A stretch of 14,555 nucleotides of DNA from an uncultured Eubacteriales bacterium (GCA_900550165.1 URQY01000037.1:1-14555), one strand, 5' to 3'; positions 1 through 7,444 are shown, counted from the first letter of the stretch. Notes: generated from the letters alone by a model not told the origin. Made by a program: numbers and translations.

Positions 1-68
1 GTCACGATCTCCGGCTCATTCTTCGGCAGGTAAAATTCTTTATATTCTTTCTTGAAGTCAAAGGGCAT
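1..68 (-). CDS. GyrI-like domain protein, N-terminal fragment (cut by window edge)
   Basis: Only the first 22 or so codons are inside the window. The reading frame starts at the ATG on 66-68 and runs off the left edge. The visible residues begin MPFDFKKEYKEFYLPKNEPE. I recognise this from clostridial proteins annotated as GyrI-like small-molecule-binding domain proteins, which usually begin with a very similar FDxKKEYKEFYxPKxxP stretch. An AAGGAG ribosome binding site lies a few bases upstream. The gene starts only 14 bases after the stop of the SLOG gene and has the same orientation, so the two are probably co-transcribed. The family binds small molecules and is found alone or attached to AraC/MerR regulators; its role here is unknown. 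The call rests on a short fragment. Confidence 0.6.
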   Translation of the reverse strand, partial: MPFDFKKEYKEFYLPKNEPEIV

Positions 69-82
69 AGGCGTCTCCTTTT

Positions 83-586
83 TCAGTCTAGCGGGATATC
101 CAGCACGTTCACACCGCGCTTGAAGGCATATTCGATCGTCGAGCGCGTGCCGCCGCGCAATCCGTCGTTCACGGCGATGAGCAAACTCGCATGGTCGACC
201 ATGTAGCGGTTGCGGCGCTGCATACAGCCCGGCGTGTAGCTCTGCTGCACCATCGTTTCATAGTCGCAGCGCCGCAAAATATCTCGATAGCGCGCCTTTT
301 GCTTCTCGCTCCACCCGTCCGCCTGCGAGGGACACGGGATGGCTGCCTCCAGCGTGATGTGCGGGTAATTTTTCTTCAGCGCCAGCACCGTTTCGGCAAA
401 GTAGAGGTCGCAGCCCTCGGCCATTCCGCAGATAAAATGCTCCATCCCCTCGTGAATGGCGCTCTCCACCGCGGCGCGCAGCTTCGCCTTGAGTGCGATG
501 CAGCGCAGGTCGTTTTCATCTTCTGCCCACGGCAGCTTTCCCGGCCGGTGGCCGGTAAACGCACAGGAACAGGGTCTCCCCCGCAT
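83..586 (-). CDS. SLOG-family protein, YpsA/DUF1273-like
   Basis: This 167-residue protein has the marks of the YpsA-type SLOG (SMF/DprA-LOG) Rossmann fold: CAFTGHRP near the N-terminus, ICGMAEGCDLYFAE in the middle, and near the C-terminus RRNRYMVDHASLLIAV followed by a GGTRSTIEYA stretch. SLOG domains bind nucleotides or nucleotide-like ligands, and YpsA-type proteins have been linked to stress and cell-division phenotypes in Bacillota; the exact ligand is not known to me. I chose the ATG at 584-586 because an AGGAGG site (595-600) sits 8 bases upstream. An in-frame ATG two codons earlier (590-592) would be only 2 bases from that site. A GyrI-like gene follows after 14 bases. The length is normal for the family. 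Confidence 0.85.
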   Translation of the reverse strand: MRGRPCSCAFTGHRPGKLPWAEDENDLRCIALKAKLRAAVESAIHEGMEHFICGMAEGCDLYFAETVLALKKNYPHITLEAAIPCPSQADGWSEKQKARYRDILRRCDYETMVQQSYTPGCMQRRNRYMVDHASLLIAVNDGLRGGTRSTIEYAFKRGVNVLDIPLD

Positions 587-609
587 GGACATCGCCTCCT
601 CTCTCTGTC

Positions 610-638
610 ATTATAGAACATTCGTTCGTCTTTGTAAA
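610..638 (-). promoter_or_regulatory. Promoter for SLOG/GyrI-like operon
   Basis: Read on the minus strand there is a TTTACA -35 box (633-638), a 17-base spacer and a perfect TATAAT -10 box (610-615). They lie just upstream of the AGGAGG site and start of the SLOG gene. The arrangement is divergent from the ribU promoter, whose -35 starts 13 bases beyond. Confidence 0.7.
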
Positions 639-650
639 GCATTTTCCCTC

Positions 651-678
651 TTGACAAACCGGAAATTTGTCGTATACT
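651..678 (+). promoter_or_regulatory. Promoter for FMN riboswitch-ribU transcript
   Basis: A perfect TTGACA -35 box (651-656), a 16-base spacer and a TATACT -10 box (673-678) put transcription start near 685, about 16 bases ahead of the FMN aptamer. Confidence 0.75.
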
Positions 679-700
679 CAAAGCATCAACTGAATCACTT

Positions 701-819
701 GTCTTCGAGGCGGGGTGAAACTCCCCACCGGCGGTTACAGTCCGCAAGCGGCATTTTTGGATGCTGCACGATCCGGTGAAATTCCGGTACCGACGGTCAC
801 AGTCCGGATGAGAGAAGAT
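701..819 (+). promoter_or_regulatory. FMN riboswitch (RFN element)
   Basis: The stretch carries the conserved RFN blocks in order: GGGGTGAAA..CTCCCCACCGGCGGT (713-735), ACAGTCCGC (737-745), GATCCGGTGAAATTCCGGTA (770-789), CCGACGGTCACAGTCCGGAT (790-809) and GAGAGAAG (810-817). The closing helix can form between TCTTC (702-706) and GAAGA (814-818). It precedes a riboflavin transporter gene, as expected. A weak hairpin (ACGCAA 839-844 with TTGCGT 858-863) follows without a T-run, so no clear intrinsic terminator is visible before the gene. Control by blocking ribosome access is therefore more likely than attenuation, but this is inference. Confidence 0.95.
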
Positions 820-919
820 GTGCTGCGCGCGATTTACCACGCAATTTTCACGCTCTTTTGCGTCATGCACCTTGGAAGACTTGTTCTTTCAGGGGAAATG
901 ACAAAAAGGAGTGTTTTTT

Positions 920-1549
920 ATGTCCGAATCCAATGCCAGCGCCATCTCCACCCCCCGCGCGGTCAGCCGCACCCACAAGCTCACGGTGACCGCCATGCTC
1001 TCGACCGTCGCGTTCCTGCTGATGTTCATCGAGTTCCCGATCCCCGCGCTCATCCCCGCATTCGTCAAGCTCGACATCTCCGATCTCCCCGAGCTGCTCG
1101 CGGCGTTCTCGCTCGGTCCCATCTACGGCGTGATCGTCACGCTGCTCAAGAATGTGCTCTTCTCCATTCTGCACGGCACGTCTTCCGCCTACGTGGGTGA
1201 GCTGTTCAACTTCATCATGGGCAGCGTCTTCTCCTTCTCCGCAGGCTTCATTTATCAGCGCAAGAAGTCCCGCAAGAGCGCCCTCACCGGCGCGCTCGTC
1301 GGTGCGGTGCTGATGGCGGTGCTGTCCGTGCCCCTCAACTACTTTGTGGTCTACCCCGCGTATGTCGTGTGCTACCACCTGCCGCTTGAGGCGATCATCG
1401 GTATGTATCAGGCCATCCGCCCCTCGACCAACGGCCTCCTTGAGTGCCTGATGGTCTTCAATATGCCCTTCACCTTCGTCAAGGGTATGATCGACGTGGC
1501 GCTGTGCTTCCTCATCTACAAGCCTCTCTCCCCGCTGCTGCACAAGTAA
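920..1549 (+). CDS. ribU: Riboflavin ECF transporter S component RibU
   Basis: This 209-residue, strongly hydrophobic protein is the substrate-binding membrane subunit that captures riboflavin and works with a shared energising module (EcfA, EcfA' and EcfT), which is not encoded here. RibU hallmarks are visible: FIEFPIPALIPAFVKLD (36-52), the DLPELLAAFSLGP stretch (55-67), LLKNVLFSILHGTSSAYVGE (75-94) with the family's KN and GT, and NFIMGSVFSFSAGFIY (97-112). About six membrane segments are predicted by eye, the usual number for an S component. The start is the ATG at 920, with an AAAAAGGAG site 9-10 bases upstream; a GTG three codons earlier overlaps that site and is unlikely. The FMN riboswitch directly upstream confirms the substrate class. 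The gene is transcribed alone and ends in a strong terminator. Confidence 0.93.
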   Translation: MSESNASAISTPRAVSRTHKLTVTAMLSTVAFLLMFIEFPIPALIPAFVKLDISDLPELLAAFSLGPIYGVIVTLLKNVLFSILHGTSSAYVGELFNFIMGSVFSFSAGFIYQRKKSRKSALTGALVGAVLMAVLSVPLNYFVVYPAYVVCYHLPLEAIIGMYQAIRPSTNGLLECLMVFNMPFTFVKGMIDVALCFLIYKPLSPLLHK

Positions 1550-1560
1550 CACAAAATACG

Positions 1561-1602
1561 GCAGGGCCGTCAGGACATTGCTCCTGACGGCCCTGCTTTT
1601 TT
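1561..1602. terminator. Intrinsic terminator between convergent ribU and methyltransferase genes
   Basis: A perfect 15-base-pair stem (GCAGGGCCGTCAGGA at 1561-1575 against 1582-1596) has a 6-base loop and is followed by six T on the plus strand (1597-1602). It terminates ribU. The minus strand has a weaker T-rich tail (TATTTTG), so it may also stop the convergent operon, whose last stop codon is at 1601-1603. Confidence 0.92.
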
Positions 1603-2227
1603 ATTCCTTTTGTGCCGCGAGAAACAGATTCGGCGGCGACGGGAACAGATTCTCCCGCTCCAGCACCGCGAACCCCGCGTCGGTGACCGACCGTTCGAGC
1701 GAGCGCATCGTGTCAAATGCAACGTAGGGGCGTTTGCCGGTCTTGTATTCGAACCACTTGCGCACACGCTCGCGCGTGAGCCCCTCTCCCAGACAGTCCG
1801 ATACCAACAGCAGCGTTCCCTGCGGCTTTAAGAGCGCGCGGATGCGCGCGAGCGCCGCCGCGCGGTCTTCGATGTAAAGCAGCACATTGCAGGCCATCAC
1901 CGCATCGAAGCTCCCTTCCGCAAGGCTTGCATCGAACAGATCCGTCTGCGTGACGGTCACGTTCTCCACGCCCTGTGCTTTGACTTTTCCCTGCGCGCGG
2001 CGCACCATTTCACCGGATACGTCGATCGCGCGCACAGACTGCACCGAGGGCGCGACCGCAAACGTCACGATCCCCGTCCCGCAGGCAAAGTCCAGCACGG
2101 CATCCGTCGGCTTGAGATATTTTTTGAAGTGCGCAGCGGTCTTCTCATAGGCCTCCGCGTAGTGGTTGCCGACCTGCGCGTCGTAATTCTGCGCACGGCC
2201 GTCCCAAAACTCGCTCACCGTCGGCAT
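1601..2227 (-). CDS. Class I SAM-dependent methyltransferase
   Basis: This 208-residue protein has a standard seven-strand Rossmann methyltransferase core. The glycine-rich SAM-binding motif I is AVLDFACGTGIVTFAV (43-58), the acidic end of strand 2 is RAIDVSGEM (66-74), QTDLFDA lies at 94-100, and the motif IV/post-IV stretch FDAVMACNVLLYIED is at 107-121. It resembles Methyltransf_11/25 small-molecule enzymes of the UbiE/SmtA-like type. Nothing visible identifies the acceptor. The gene starts 32 bases after the racemase gene on the same strand and ends in the terminator hairpin, so it is the last gene of the nhaC-racemase-methyltransferase operon. An AGAGGAAAA site precedes the ATG. Co-transcription with an ornithine-type racemase may be incidental. 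Confidence 0.85.
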   Translation of the reverse strand: MPTVSEFWDGRAQNYDAQVGNHYAEAYEKTAAHFKKYLKPTDAVLDFACGTGIVTFAVAPSVQSVRAIDVSGEMVRRAQGKVKAQGVENVTVTQTDLFDASLAEGSFDAVMACNVLLYIEDRAAALARIRALLKPQGTLLLVSDCLGEGLTRERVRKWFEYKTGKRPYVAFDTMRSLERSVTDAGFAVLERENLFPSPPNLFLAAQKE

Positions 2228-2259
2228 ACCGTTTTCCTCTCTCTTTTTCCTCTTTTCGC

Positions 2260-3369
2260 TCAGGCGTCCTGCTTTCCGCCCTTAAAGACCATGTGGATGC
2301 CGTCACTGCTGGTGAGGTAAGCCATCGGCCCGTAGGCCTTGATGCCGAACTCCAGCACGTCGCCCACATGGACCTTATCCTTCACCGCCTCGACATCGAG
2401 GATCGTGTGGTCGGACGACGCGCCGATGACCTCGACGCCCTCCATGCGTGGGACAAGATCGAAGCAGTTACCGTAATCCACGCGGCCCATCGCGACAAGC
2501 GCACGGCGGCGGATGCCGCGATCCTCATAGTGGCCGACCTCGCCGAAGGCGTTCACGCTCAGCTCGCCGACTGGGAAGCTCGGCTTGTCGCGGCACTCGA
2601 TGACCTCAGCCTTGATGGTGAGCACGTCCTTATGCAGGAAGTCCGGCGAGAAGTTGTCCGTCTCGCCGCGCAGACCGATATCGCCCAGGCGCAGCAGGTT
2701 AATGCGGTACGGCATCGTGCCGTTCATCGCCATGTATGCAGAGGTCGACGCGCCGCCGCTGACATAGTCGAGCGGACGCCCGATCTCGCGCTCGATATCC
2801 GCCGCAAGGCTGACGAGCGCCTGCATATTGCGCTTGGTCGGCGTGACGGAGCCGTAGCAGCTCAGATTCACGCCCACACCCGCAAGCCGCAGATTTTTGA
2901 GCTCATGCTCGATCTCCAGCGCGGCGTCGAGCGCGTCCTCTTCATTCCAGAAGCCCTCGCGCAGATCGCCCAGGTCCATCATCAGGATGACCTCGTGGAC
3001 CTTGCTCTGCTTCTTCGCCTCTTCGTTCAGGGCGCGCAGCACGGTGATATCGCTCTGCAAGCTGATATCGCACAGTTCCACCACCTCCGGCAGCTCCGAG
3101 AGCATCGGGATGCGAATGAGCATCAGCGGCTTTTTGTTCAGCCCCGCCTCGCGGATCTTGCGCATCTGGCTGATGCGGGACGTGGCGATGAACTTCACGC
3201 CGCTCTCTTCGTAAACGCGCACGATCTCCGGCAGTGACGACACCGCCTTGACGACGCCTGCGACCTCGATGAGCGAATCATGGCAGCGCTCTACGAGCGC
3301 TGCCAGATTCGTTGCCAACTTGTCGAGATCGAATTCCACACAGGGATATTGATTCCGATTCATTGTCAT
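2260..3369 (-). CDS. orr: PLP-dependent ornithine/alanine racemase family (Orr/YhfX-like)
   Basis: This 369-residue protein is a fold-type III PLP enzyme (alanine racemase N-terminal TIM barrel). The Schiff-base lysine should be Lys41 in EVAGVVKAVS. Further family signatures are MMDLGDLREGFW (130-141), GVGVNLSCYGSVTPT (164-178), SGGASTS (204-210) and NLLRLGDIGLRGE (224-236). These match the group that includes the characterised ornithine racemase (Orr) of amino-acid-fermenting clostridia, which interconverts L- and D-ornithine with PLP. The family also contains alanine and unassigned racemases, so the substrate is inferred. The start at 3367-3369 is supported by an AAAGGA site 11 bases upstream; the ATG two codons later would be too far from it. 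It lies 51 bases after nhaC and just beyond argCJBD, which supports ornithine as substrate. No ornithine aminomutase genes (oraS/oraE) are in the window. Confidence 0.78.
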   Translation of the reverse strand: MTMNRNQYPCVEFDLDKLATNLAALVERCHDSLIEVAGVVKAVSSLPEIVRVYEESGVKFIATSRISQMRKIREAGLNKKPLMLIRIPMLSELPEVVELCDISLQSDITVLRALNEEAKKQSKVHEVILMMDLGDLREGFWNEEDALDAALEIEHELKNLRLAGVGVNLSCYGSVTPTKRNMQALVSLAADIEREIGRPLDYVSGGASTSAYMAMNGTMPYRINLLRLGDIGLRGETDNFSPDFLHKDVLTIKAEVIECRDKPSFPVGELSVNAFGEVGHYEDRGIRRRALVAMGRVDYGNCFDLVPRMEGVEVIGASSDHTILDVEAVKDKVHVGDVLEFGIKAYGPMAYLTSSDGIHMVFKGGKQDA

Positions 3370-3420
3370 GATTTTTTAATTCCTTTAGGTAGGGACCTTT
3401 CTGTTGGGTCGCTAACTGAT

Positions 3421-4905
3421 TTACTGCGCGACTTTCTTGCTCTTCTTGAAGGGCTTGCCCGCAAGATCCTTGAGCGTCCAGCCGATCAGCACGCACAGCC
3501 AGTTCATGATGGGCATCAGCCAGTTGAAGATGGCCCAGGGACCGTAACCGCCGGCGCCCCAAGGAGCGATGTTCAGGGTGTCCTTAATGAACACACCACA
3601 GGTGTTCCAGGGGATCAGAGCGGAGGTAACGGTACCGGCACCTTCAAGGGCAGAGGACAGAACTGCCGGGTGCACGCCCATCTTCTGATACTCCTCGGCA
3701 TACATACGGCCGGGAACCACGATGGAGATGTACTGCTCGGGCATGGTGGCGTTGGAGAGAACGCAGGTCACTTCGGTCAGGCCAACGAGAGCCGCAGGGC
3801 CCTTGGCAAACTTCTTGAGGGAGTTGACGATGACCTCGAGCTGGTGGGTCTCCTCCATGATACCGCCGAACATCATGGCGATAATCGTCATGGAGACGGA
3901 GGACATCATACCCATGATACCGCCGCTCTCCAGGAGTCTCGTCATGGTGTAGCTCGTTTCAGGAGACAGGGTGGATTCGAACATGGCGAGCGCTTCGTCG
4001 GAGAAGTAGTAGCCGTTCTTACCATAATCGAAGATGGTACCAAGCGTGCAGGCACCGGGCTGGAAGATGAGGCCCAGGATGACACCGGCAACAATGCCGA
4101 GGGTAATGCCAGGGATCGCGGGAACCTTCAGGGCAACTGCCACGATAACGACGACCGGAGGCAGGAGCAGCAACGGGCTGATGTTGAAGATACCGCCCTC
4201 CGCGGCGTTCAGCGCGTTGGAGAACTCGATCACGCGGGACATATCCGCATCGCCGCCGTGATACTGCATCACACCGAGAACTCCGAAGAAGATCAGGGTG
4301 ATGGCGTAGGTGATGCCGGTGGGCAGCATCATGGCCTTGACGTGGGTGATAACGTCCGTACCGGCCATGGCGGGAGCGAGGTTCGTCGTATCGGACAGCG
4401 GGCTCATCTTATCGCCGAAGTAGGCGCCGGAGAGGACGGCACCGGCAGTCATGCCGGGGCTCATGCCAAGGCCGAAGCCAATGCCCATCAGGGCAACGCC
4501 CATCGTGCCCATCGTGCCCCAGGACGTACCGGTGGCAAGAGAGGTGATGGAGCAAATGAGAACGCACGCGATGAAGAAAATCGCGGGCTTGAGGACTTTC
4601 AGGCCGTAATAAATCATCGTAGGCACAACGCCCGCGTTGATCCATACGCCGATCAGGATACCGACGATGATCAGGATGCAGATGGACTGCAATGCTTTGT
4701 AGATGCCGTCCATCATGGACTTTTCAACTTCATCCCACTTATAGCCGAGATGCAGTGCCATGATTGCGGCAGCCATTACGCCGACAAACATGGGTACGTG
4801 CGGGTCAACACCGAAGATGATGATACCGACCGCGAGTGCCGCGATCAGGATCGCCAGCGTCAACAGGGCTTCCCACAGTTTGGGCATTCTTTTTTCCTTA
4901 CTCAT
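3421..4905 (-). CDS. nhaC: NhaC-family Na+/H+ antiporter
   Basis: This 494-residue polytopic membrane protein has roughly 11-12 hydrophobic segments. NhaC-family signatures are clear: TSLATGTSWGTMGTMGVAL (121-139) and LSGAYFGDKMSPLSDTTNLA (158-177), the latter containing the conserved acidic and polar residues of the transport path. The C-terminal half has CVLSNATMPEQY and ALIPWNTCGVF stretches, also typical. The protein exchanges sodium for protons across the cytoplasmic membrane; some relatives exchange organic ions. It is first in an operon with the racemase (51 bases downstream). NhaC-like genes occur near ornithine-degradation genes in some clostridia, as I recall without being able to check. 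The start at 4903-4905 has only a modest AAAGG site; Met7 (with AAGGAA upstream) is an alternative. Confidence 0.92.
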   Translation of the reverse strand: MSKEKRMPKLWEALLTLAILIAALAVGIIIFGVDPHVPMFVGVMAAAIMALHLGYKWDEVEKSMMDGIYKALQSICILIIVGILIGVWINAGVVPTMIYYGLKVLKPAIFFIACVLICSITSLATGTSWGTMGTMGVALMGIGFGLGMSPGMTAGAVLSGAYFGDKMSPLSDTTNLAPAMAGTDVITHVKAMMLPTGITYAITLIFFGVLGVMQYHGGDADMSRVIEFSNALNAAEGGIFNISPLLLLPPVVVIVAVALKVPAIPGITLGIVAGVILGLIFQPGACTLGTIFDYGKNGYYFSDEALAMFESTLSPETSYTMTRLLESGGIMGMMSSVSMTIIAMMFGGIMEETHQLEVIVNSLKKFAKGPAALVGLTEVTCVLSNATMPEQYISIVVPGRMYAEEYQKMGVHPAVLSSALEGAGTVTSALIPWNTCGVFIKDTLNIAPWGAGGYGPWAIFNWLMPIMNWLCVLIGWTLKDLAGKPFKKSKKVAQ

Positions 4906-4969
4906 AGTGTTACCAACCTTTCGAAATTTTGGGGGTCGCTTCGCTATTTGTATGGATATCTATGCATTC

Positions 4970-4998
4970 ATTTTAGCATAATCCTATAGCGACAGCAA
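4970..4998 (-). promoter_or_regulatory. Promoter for nhaC-orr-methyltransferase operon
   Basis: On the minus strand a TTGCTG -35 box (4993-4998), a 17-base spacer and a TAAAAT -10 box (4970-4975) lie about 65 bases upstream of the nhaC start. The surroundings are AT-rich compared with the flanking genes. Confidence 0.6.
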
Positions 4999-5163
4999 GT
5001 GTTTTTGAATGGTGAACGCAGTTTTACGGTAATGCTCTTTCCTTCTTCAATTCTCGTGGTATCTACCGATGCAGGTTTTGGATCGCACTCCTCCTTTTGG
5101 ATTTTACACTGGCACAACACAAGGGGTGAAATGCTGCTTGTAAAATGCTGAAAATACCTCTCT
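4999..5163. other. Intergenic DNA with no recognised gene
   Basis: Between the nhaC promoter and the hairpin cluster behind argD I see no convincing reading frame, RNA gene or terminator. The stretch has a direct repeat of AAATGCTG (around 5130 and 5146), which is short enough to be chance. Minus-strand open frames here run through the hairpins and lack family resemblance. Confidence 0.5.
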
Positions 5164-5274
5164 CCCCGGCCCGCCGATCCCCCATCGGCAGGCCGGGGAT
5201 GAGGTCATGTATACTTCCGGCATGGCACGGGAAGGGAACCCGTGCCGCCGGCCTCGCAGGCAAGAAACGCGAGG
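5164..5274 (-). terminator. Cluster of three hairpins downstream of argD, possible atypical terminator
   Basis: Three inverted repeats follow argD in order. The first has CCTCGC (5252-5257) against GCGAGG (5269-5274). The second has GGCACGGG (5224-5231) against CCCGTGCC (5239-5246), extended by CCGGC (5217-5221) against GCCGG (5247-5251). The third is a 15-base-pair stem (5164-5178 against 5184-5198) with a five-base loop. In the third stem the only mismatch on the plus strand becomes a G-U wobble in minus-strand RNA, which favours a role in the arg transcript. None is followed by a T-run, so this could be a Rho-dependent, mRNA-protecting or repeat element rather than a standard terminator. 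Confidence 0.55.
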
Positions 5275-5289
5275 TAGTATCGAAGTAAA

Positions 5290-6513
5290 TTACCAGCCGA
5301 GCTTGGTCATGGCGTCGTCAACAGCCTTGATGACGATGTCGATCTCCTTCTCGGTAACGATCAGCGGCGGGACAAAGCGCAGCACGTTGCCGTTGGTGTT
5401 GTTGATGAGAACGTTGCTGTCCTTGAAGCACAGGTCGACGACGGGCTGGCCGGTGGGATGGTTGAGCTGGATACCGTCGATCAGGCCGAGGCCGCGGATC
5501 TCGTTGACCGCGTCGGGGTGGTTCTTCTCGATGACCTTGTGCATCTGGTCACGGAAGTACTCGCCCATCTTGCGGGAGTTCTCGATGACGCCGTCGTTGA
5601 TCATCACGTCGAGCGTGGTGGCAGCGAGCGCGCAGGCGAGAGGACCGCCGGCGAAGGTGGAGCCGTGGGTACCGGGCGTGAGGGTCTTGGCAGCCTCACC
5701 GCGGGCGCAGACAGCGCCGATGGGCACGCCGGAGCCGAGCGCCTTGGCCATGGAGCAGGTATCGGGCTCAACGCCGTAGTTCTGGTGCGCGAAGAGCTTA
5801 CCGGTACGGCCGGAGCCGACCTGGACCTCGTCGAACATGAGGAGGATGCCCTTCTCGTCGCACAGGTCACGCAGGCCCTGCAGGAACTCCTGGGAGGCGG
5901 GACGCACGCCGCCCTCGCCCTGAACAGGCTCGGTCAGGATGGCGCAGACGTACTCGTCCATGATATCCTTGACGGACTGGAGGTTGTTGAACTCGGCATA
6001 GCGGAAGCCGGAGGGCAGGGGCTCGAAGTAGCGGTGCACCGCATACTGGCCGGTGGCCGTGCAGGTCGCGAGGGTGCGGCCGTGGAAGGAGTTCTTCATC
6101 GTGATGACGACGAAGCGCTCGGGATGGCCGTGATCCTTGGCATACTTGCGGGCGAGCTTGATCTGGCCTTCGTTGGCCTCAGCGCCGGAGTTGGCGAAGA
6201 GGACCTTGTCGAAGCAGCTGTTCTCAACGATCAGCTTCGCGGTCTGAACAGCAGGCTCGTTGTAGAAGTAGTTGGAGCAGTGCAGGATCGTGTGAGCGCG
6301 CTCCTCGAGGCACTTCACGATCGCGGGATGGCAGTGGCCCAGACCGTTGACGGCGATACCGCCGATGAAGTCGAGGTACTTGTTGCCGTCCTTATCGAAG
6401 ACGTAAGCGCCTTCGCCGCGCTCGATGGAAAGGGGCATACGGACGTGGTTGCCATAGAGGTACTTGTCGCCGTTCTCGATGACTTCGGCGTTGGTCTTGA
6501 ACTTTTCGATCAT
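5290..6513 (-). CDS. argD: Acetylornithine aminotransferase ArgD
   Basis: This 407-residue class III PLP aminotransferase converts N-acetylglutamate semialdehyde plus glutamate to N-acetylornithine, the fourth step of arginine synthesis. The expected landmarks are present: NSGAEANEGQIKLARK (108-123) for PLP phosphate binding, SFHGRTLA (142-149), EPVQGEGG (195-202), the cofactor-ring aspartate in MFDEVQVGSGRTG (226-238), and the Schiff-base lysine in MAKALGSG (Lys257). THGSTFAGGPLACA (282-295) is also typical. Length is normal. An AGGAGG site lies 8 bases before the ATG. It is the last gene of argCJBD, 35 bases after argB. Class III enzymes can also act on ornithine or succinylornithine, but the operon settles the assignment. 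Confidence 0.95.
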   Translation of the reverse strand: MIEKFKTNAEVIENGDKYLYGNHVRMPLSIERGEGAYVFDKDGNKYLDFIGGIAVNGLGHCHPAIVKCLEERAHTILHCSNYFYNEPAVQTAKLIVENSCFDKVLFANSGAEANEGQIKLARKYAKDHGHPERFVVITMKNSFHGRTLATCTATGQYAVHRYFEPLPSGFRYAEFNNLQSVKDIMDEYVCAILTEPVQGEGGVRPASQEFLQGLRDLCDEKGILLMFDEVQVGSGRTGKLFAHQNYGVEPDTCSMAKALGSGVPIGAVCARGEAAKTLTPGTHGSTFAGGPLACALAATTLDVMINDGVIENSRKMGEYFRDQMHKVIEKNHPDAVNEIRGLGLIDGIQLNHPTGQPVVDLCFKDSNVLINNTNGNVLRFVPPLIVTEKEIDIVIKAVDDAMTKLGW

Positions 6514-6548
6514 TGTTATGTCCTCCTATAATAAATTGGGTGTATGTT

Positions 6549-7424
6549 TTACCATTTGATGCCGACGCTGGGCTGTGCGGTGCCGATCGTCGTGCCGGTG
6601 CCCTCATCGGTGAAGGCCTCGTAGAGCACGGAGTGGGGCTTGCGGCCGTCGATGATGTTGACGCTCGTCACGCCCTCTTCGATGGCCTGCACGCAGCAGT
6701 CGACCTTCGGGATCATACCGCCGGCGATCGTGCCCTTGTCCTTGAGCGCCTTGACATCCTGAATGTTCAGGTAGCTGATGACGTCGCGGATCTTGATATC
6801 GTTGCACAGGCCCTCGATATCGGTGAGGATCACGAGCTTTTCAGCGCCCAGCGCGGAGGCGAGCTTGCCCGCGGCGGTGTCGCCGTTGATGTTGAAGGTG
6901 TGGCCCTGACCGTCGGTGCCGACGGGGGCGATGACGGGGATGTAGCCCGCGTCGAGCATGGCGAGGATGGGCTTGGGATCGACGTAGTCAACGTCGCCCA
7001 CATAGCCGTGCACCTCATCGCGCTGGTGGCAGTGATAAATGTCGCCGCTGACGCCGGAGAGACCGACCGCCTTGCCGCCGAGCTTGTTGATAAAGCCGAC
7101 GAGCTCGGTGTTCACCTGGCCGACGAGCACCATCTCGACAACACGCATGATGTCGGCGGAGGTGTAGCGCAGGCCGTCGATGAATTCGACGGGAATGTCG
7201 AGCTTTTCGAGCATCTTGTTGATGCCGGGGCCGCCGCCGTGACTGAGCACGGGCTTCATGCCGAGGAGCTTGAGCAGCACCACGTCGTGCATGACGGCGT
7301 CCTTGAGTTCTTCGTTGATCATGGCGTTGCCGCCGTACTTGATGACGATGATCTTGCCCTGATACTTCTGAAGGTAAGGCATTGCCTCCATCAGAGTTTC
7401 GACCTTGCTTGCGATATCGCTCAT
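6549..7424 (-). CDS. argB: Acetylglutamate kinase ArgB
   Basis: This 291-residue amino acid kinase phosphorylates N-acetylglutamate with ATP, usually the arginine-inhibited step where ArgJ recycles the acetyl group. Visible motifs are VIKYGGNAM (27-35, phosphate-binding lysine), SHGGGPGIN (61-69), GLRYTSADIMRVVEMVL (84-100), NINGDTAAGKLA (178-189) and a GGMIPKV stretch near the C-terminus with the second ATP-site lysine. The N-terminal extension of about 20 residues before the kinase core (METLMEAMPYLQ-type helix) is what arginine-sensitive hexameric enzymes usually carry, so feedback inhibition is likely. An AAGGAGG site sits 7 bases before the ATG, and the gene is 20 bases after argJ. The middle segment (125-150) is somewhat divergent. 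Confidence 0.96.
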   Translation of the reverse strand: MSDIASKVETLMEAMPYLQKYQGKIIVIKYGGNAMINEELKDAVMHDVVLLKLLGMKPVLSHGGGPGINKMLEKLDIPVEFIDGLRYTSADIMRVVEMVLVGQVNTELVGFINKLGGKAVGLSGVSGDIYHCHQRDEVHGYVGDVDYVDPKPILAMLDAGYIPVIAPVGTDGQGHTFNINGDTAAGKLASALGAEKLVILTDIEGLCNDIKIRDVISYLNIQDVKALKDKGTIAGGMIPKVDCCVQAIEEGVTSVNIIDGRKPHSVLYEAFTDEGTGTTIGTAQPSVGIKW

Positions 7425-7444
7425 GGTGGAGCCTCCTTCAAAAA

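Noticed and set aside
3280..4989. Long open frame on the plus strand opposite nhaC and the start of the racemase gene
   Set aside because: The translation is rich in His, Asp and Gly with no domain, as expected from the reverse of a GC-rich gene. The minus-strand frames carry clear family motifs.
5063..5263. 66-residue minus-strand open frame downstream of argD
   Set aside because: It is made largely of the hairpin sequences, has no ribosome binding site and resembles no family.
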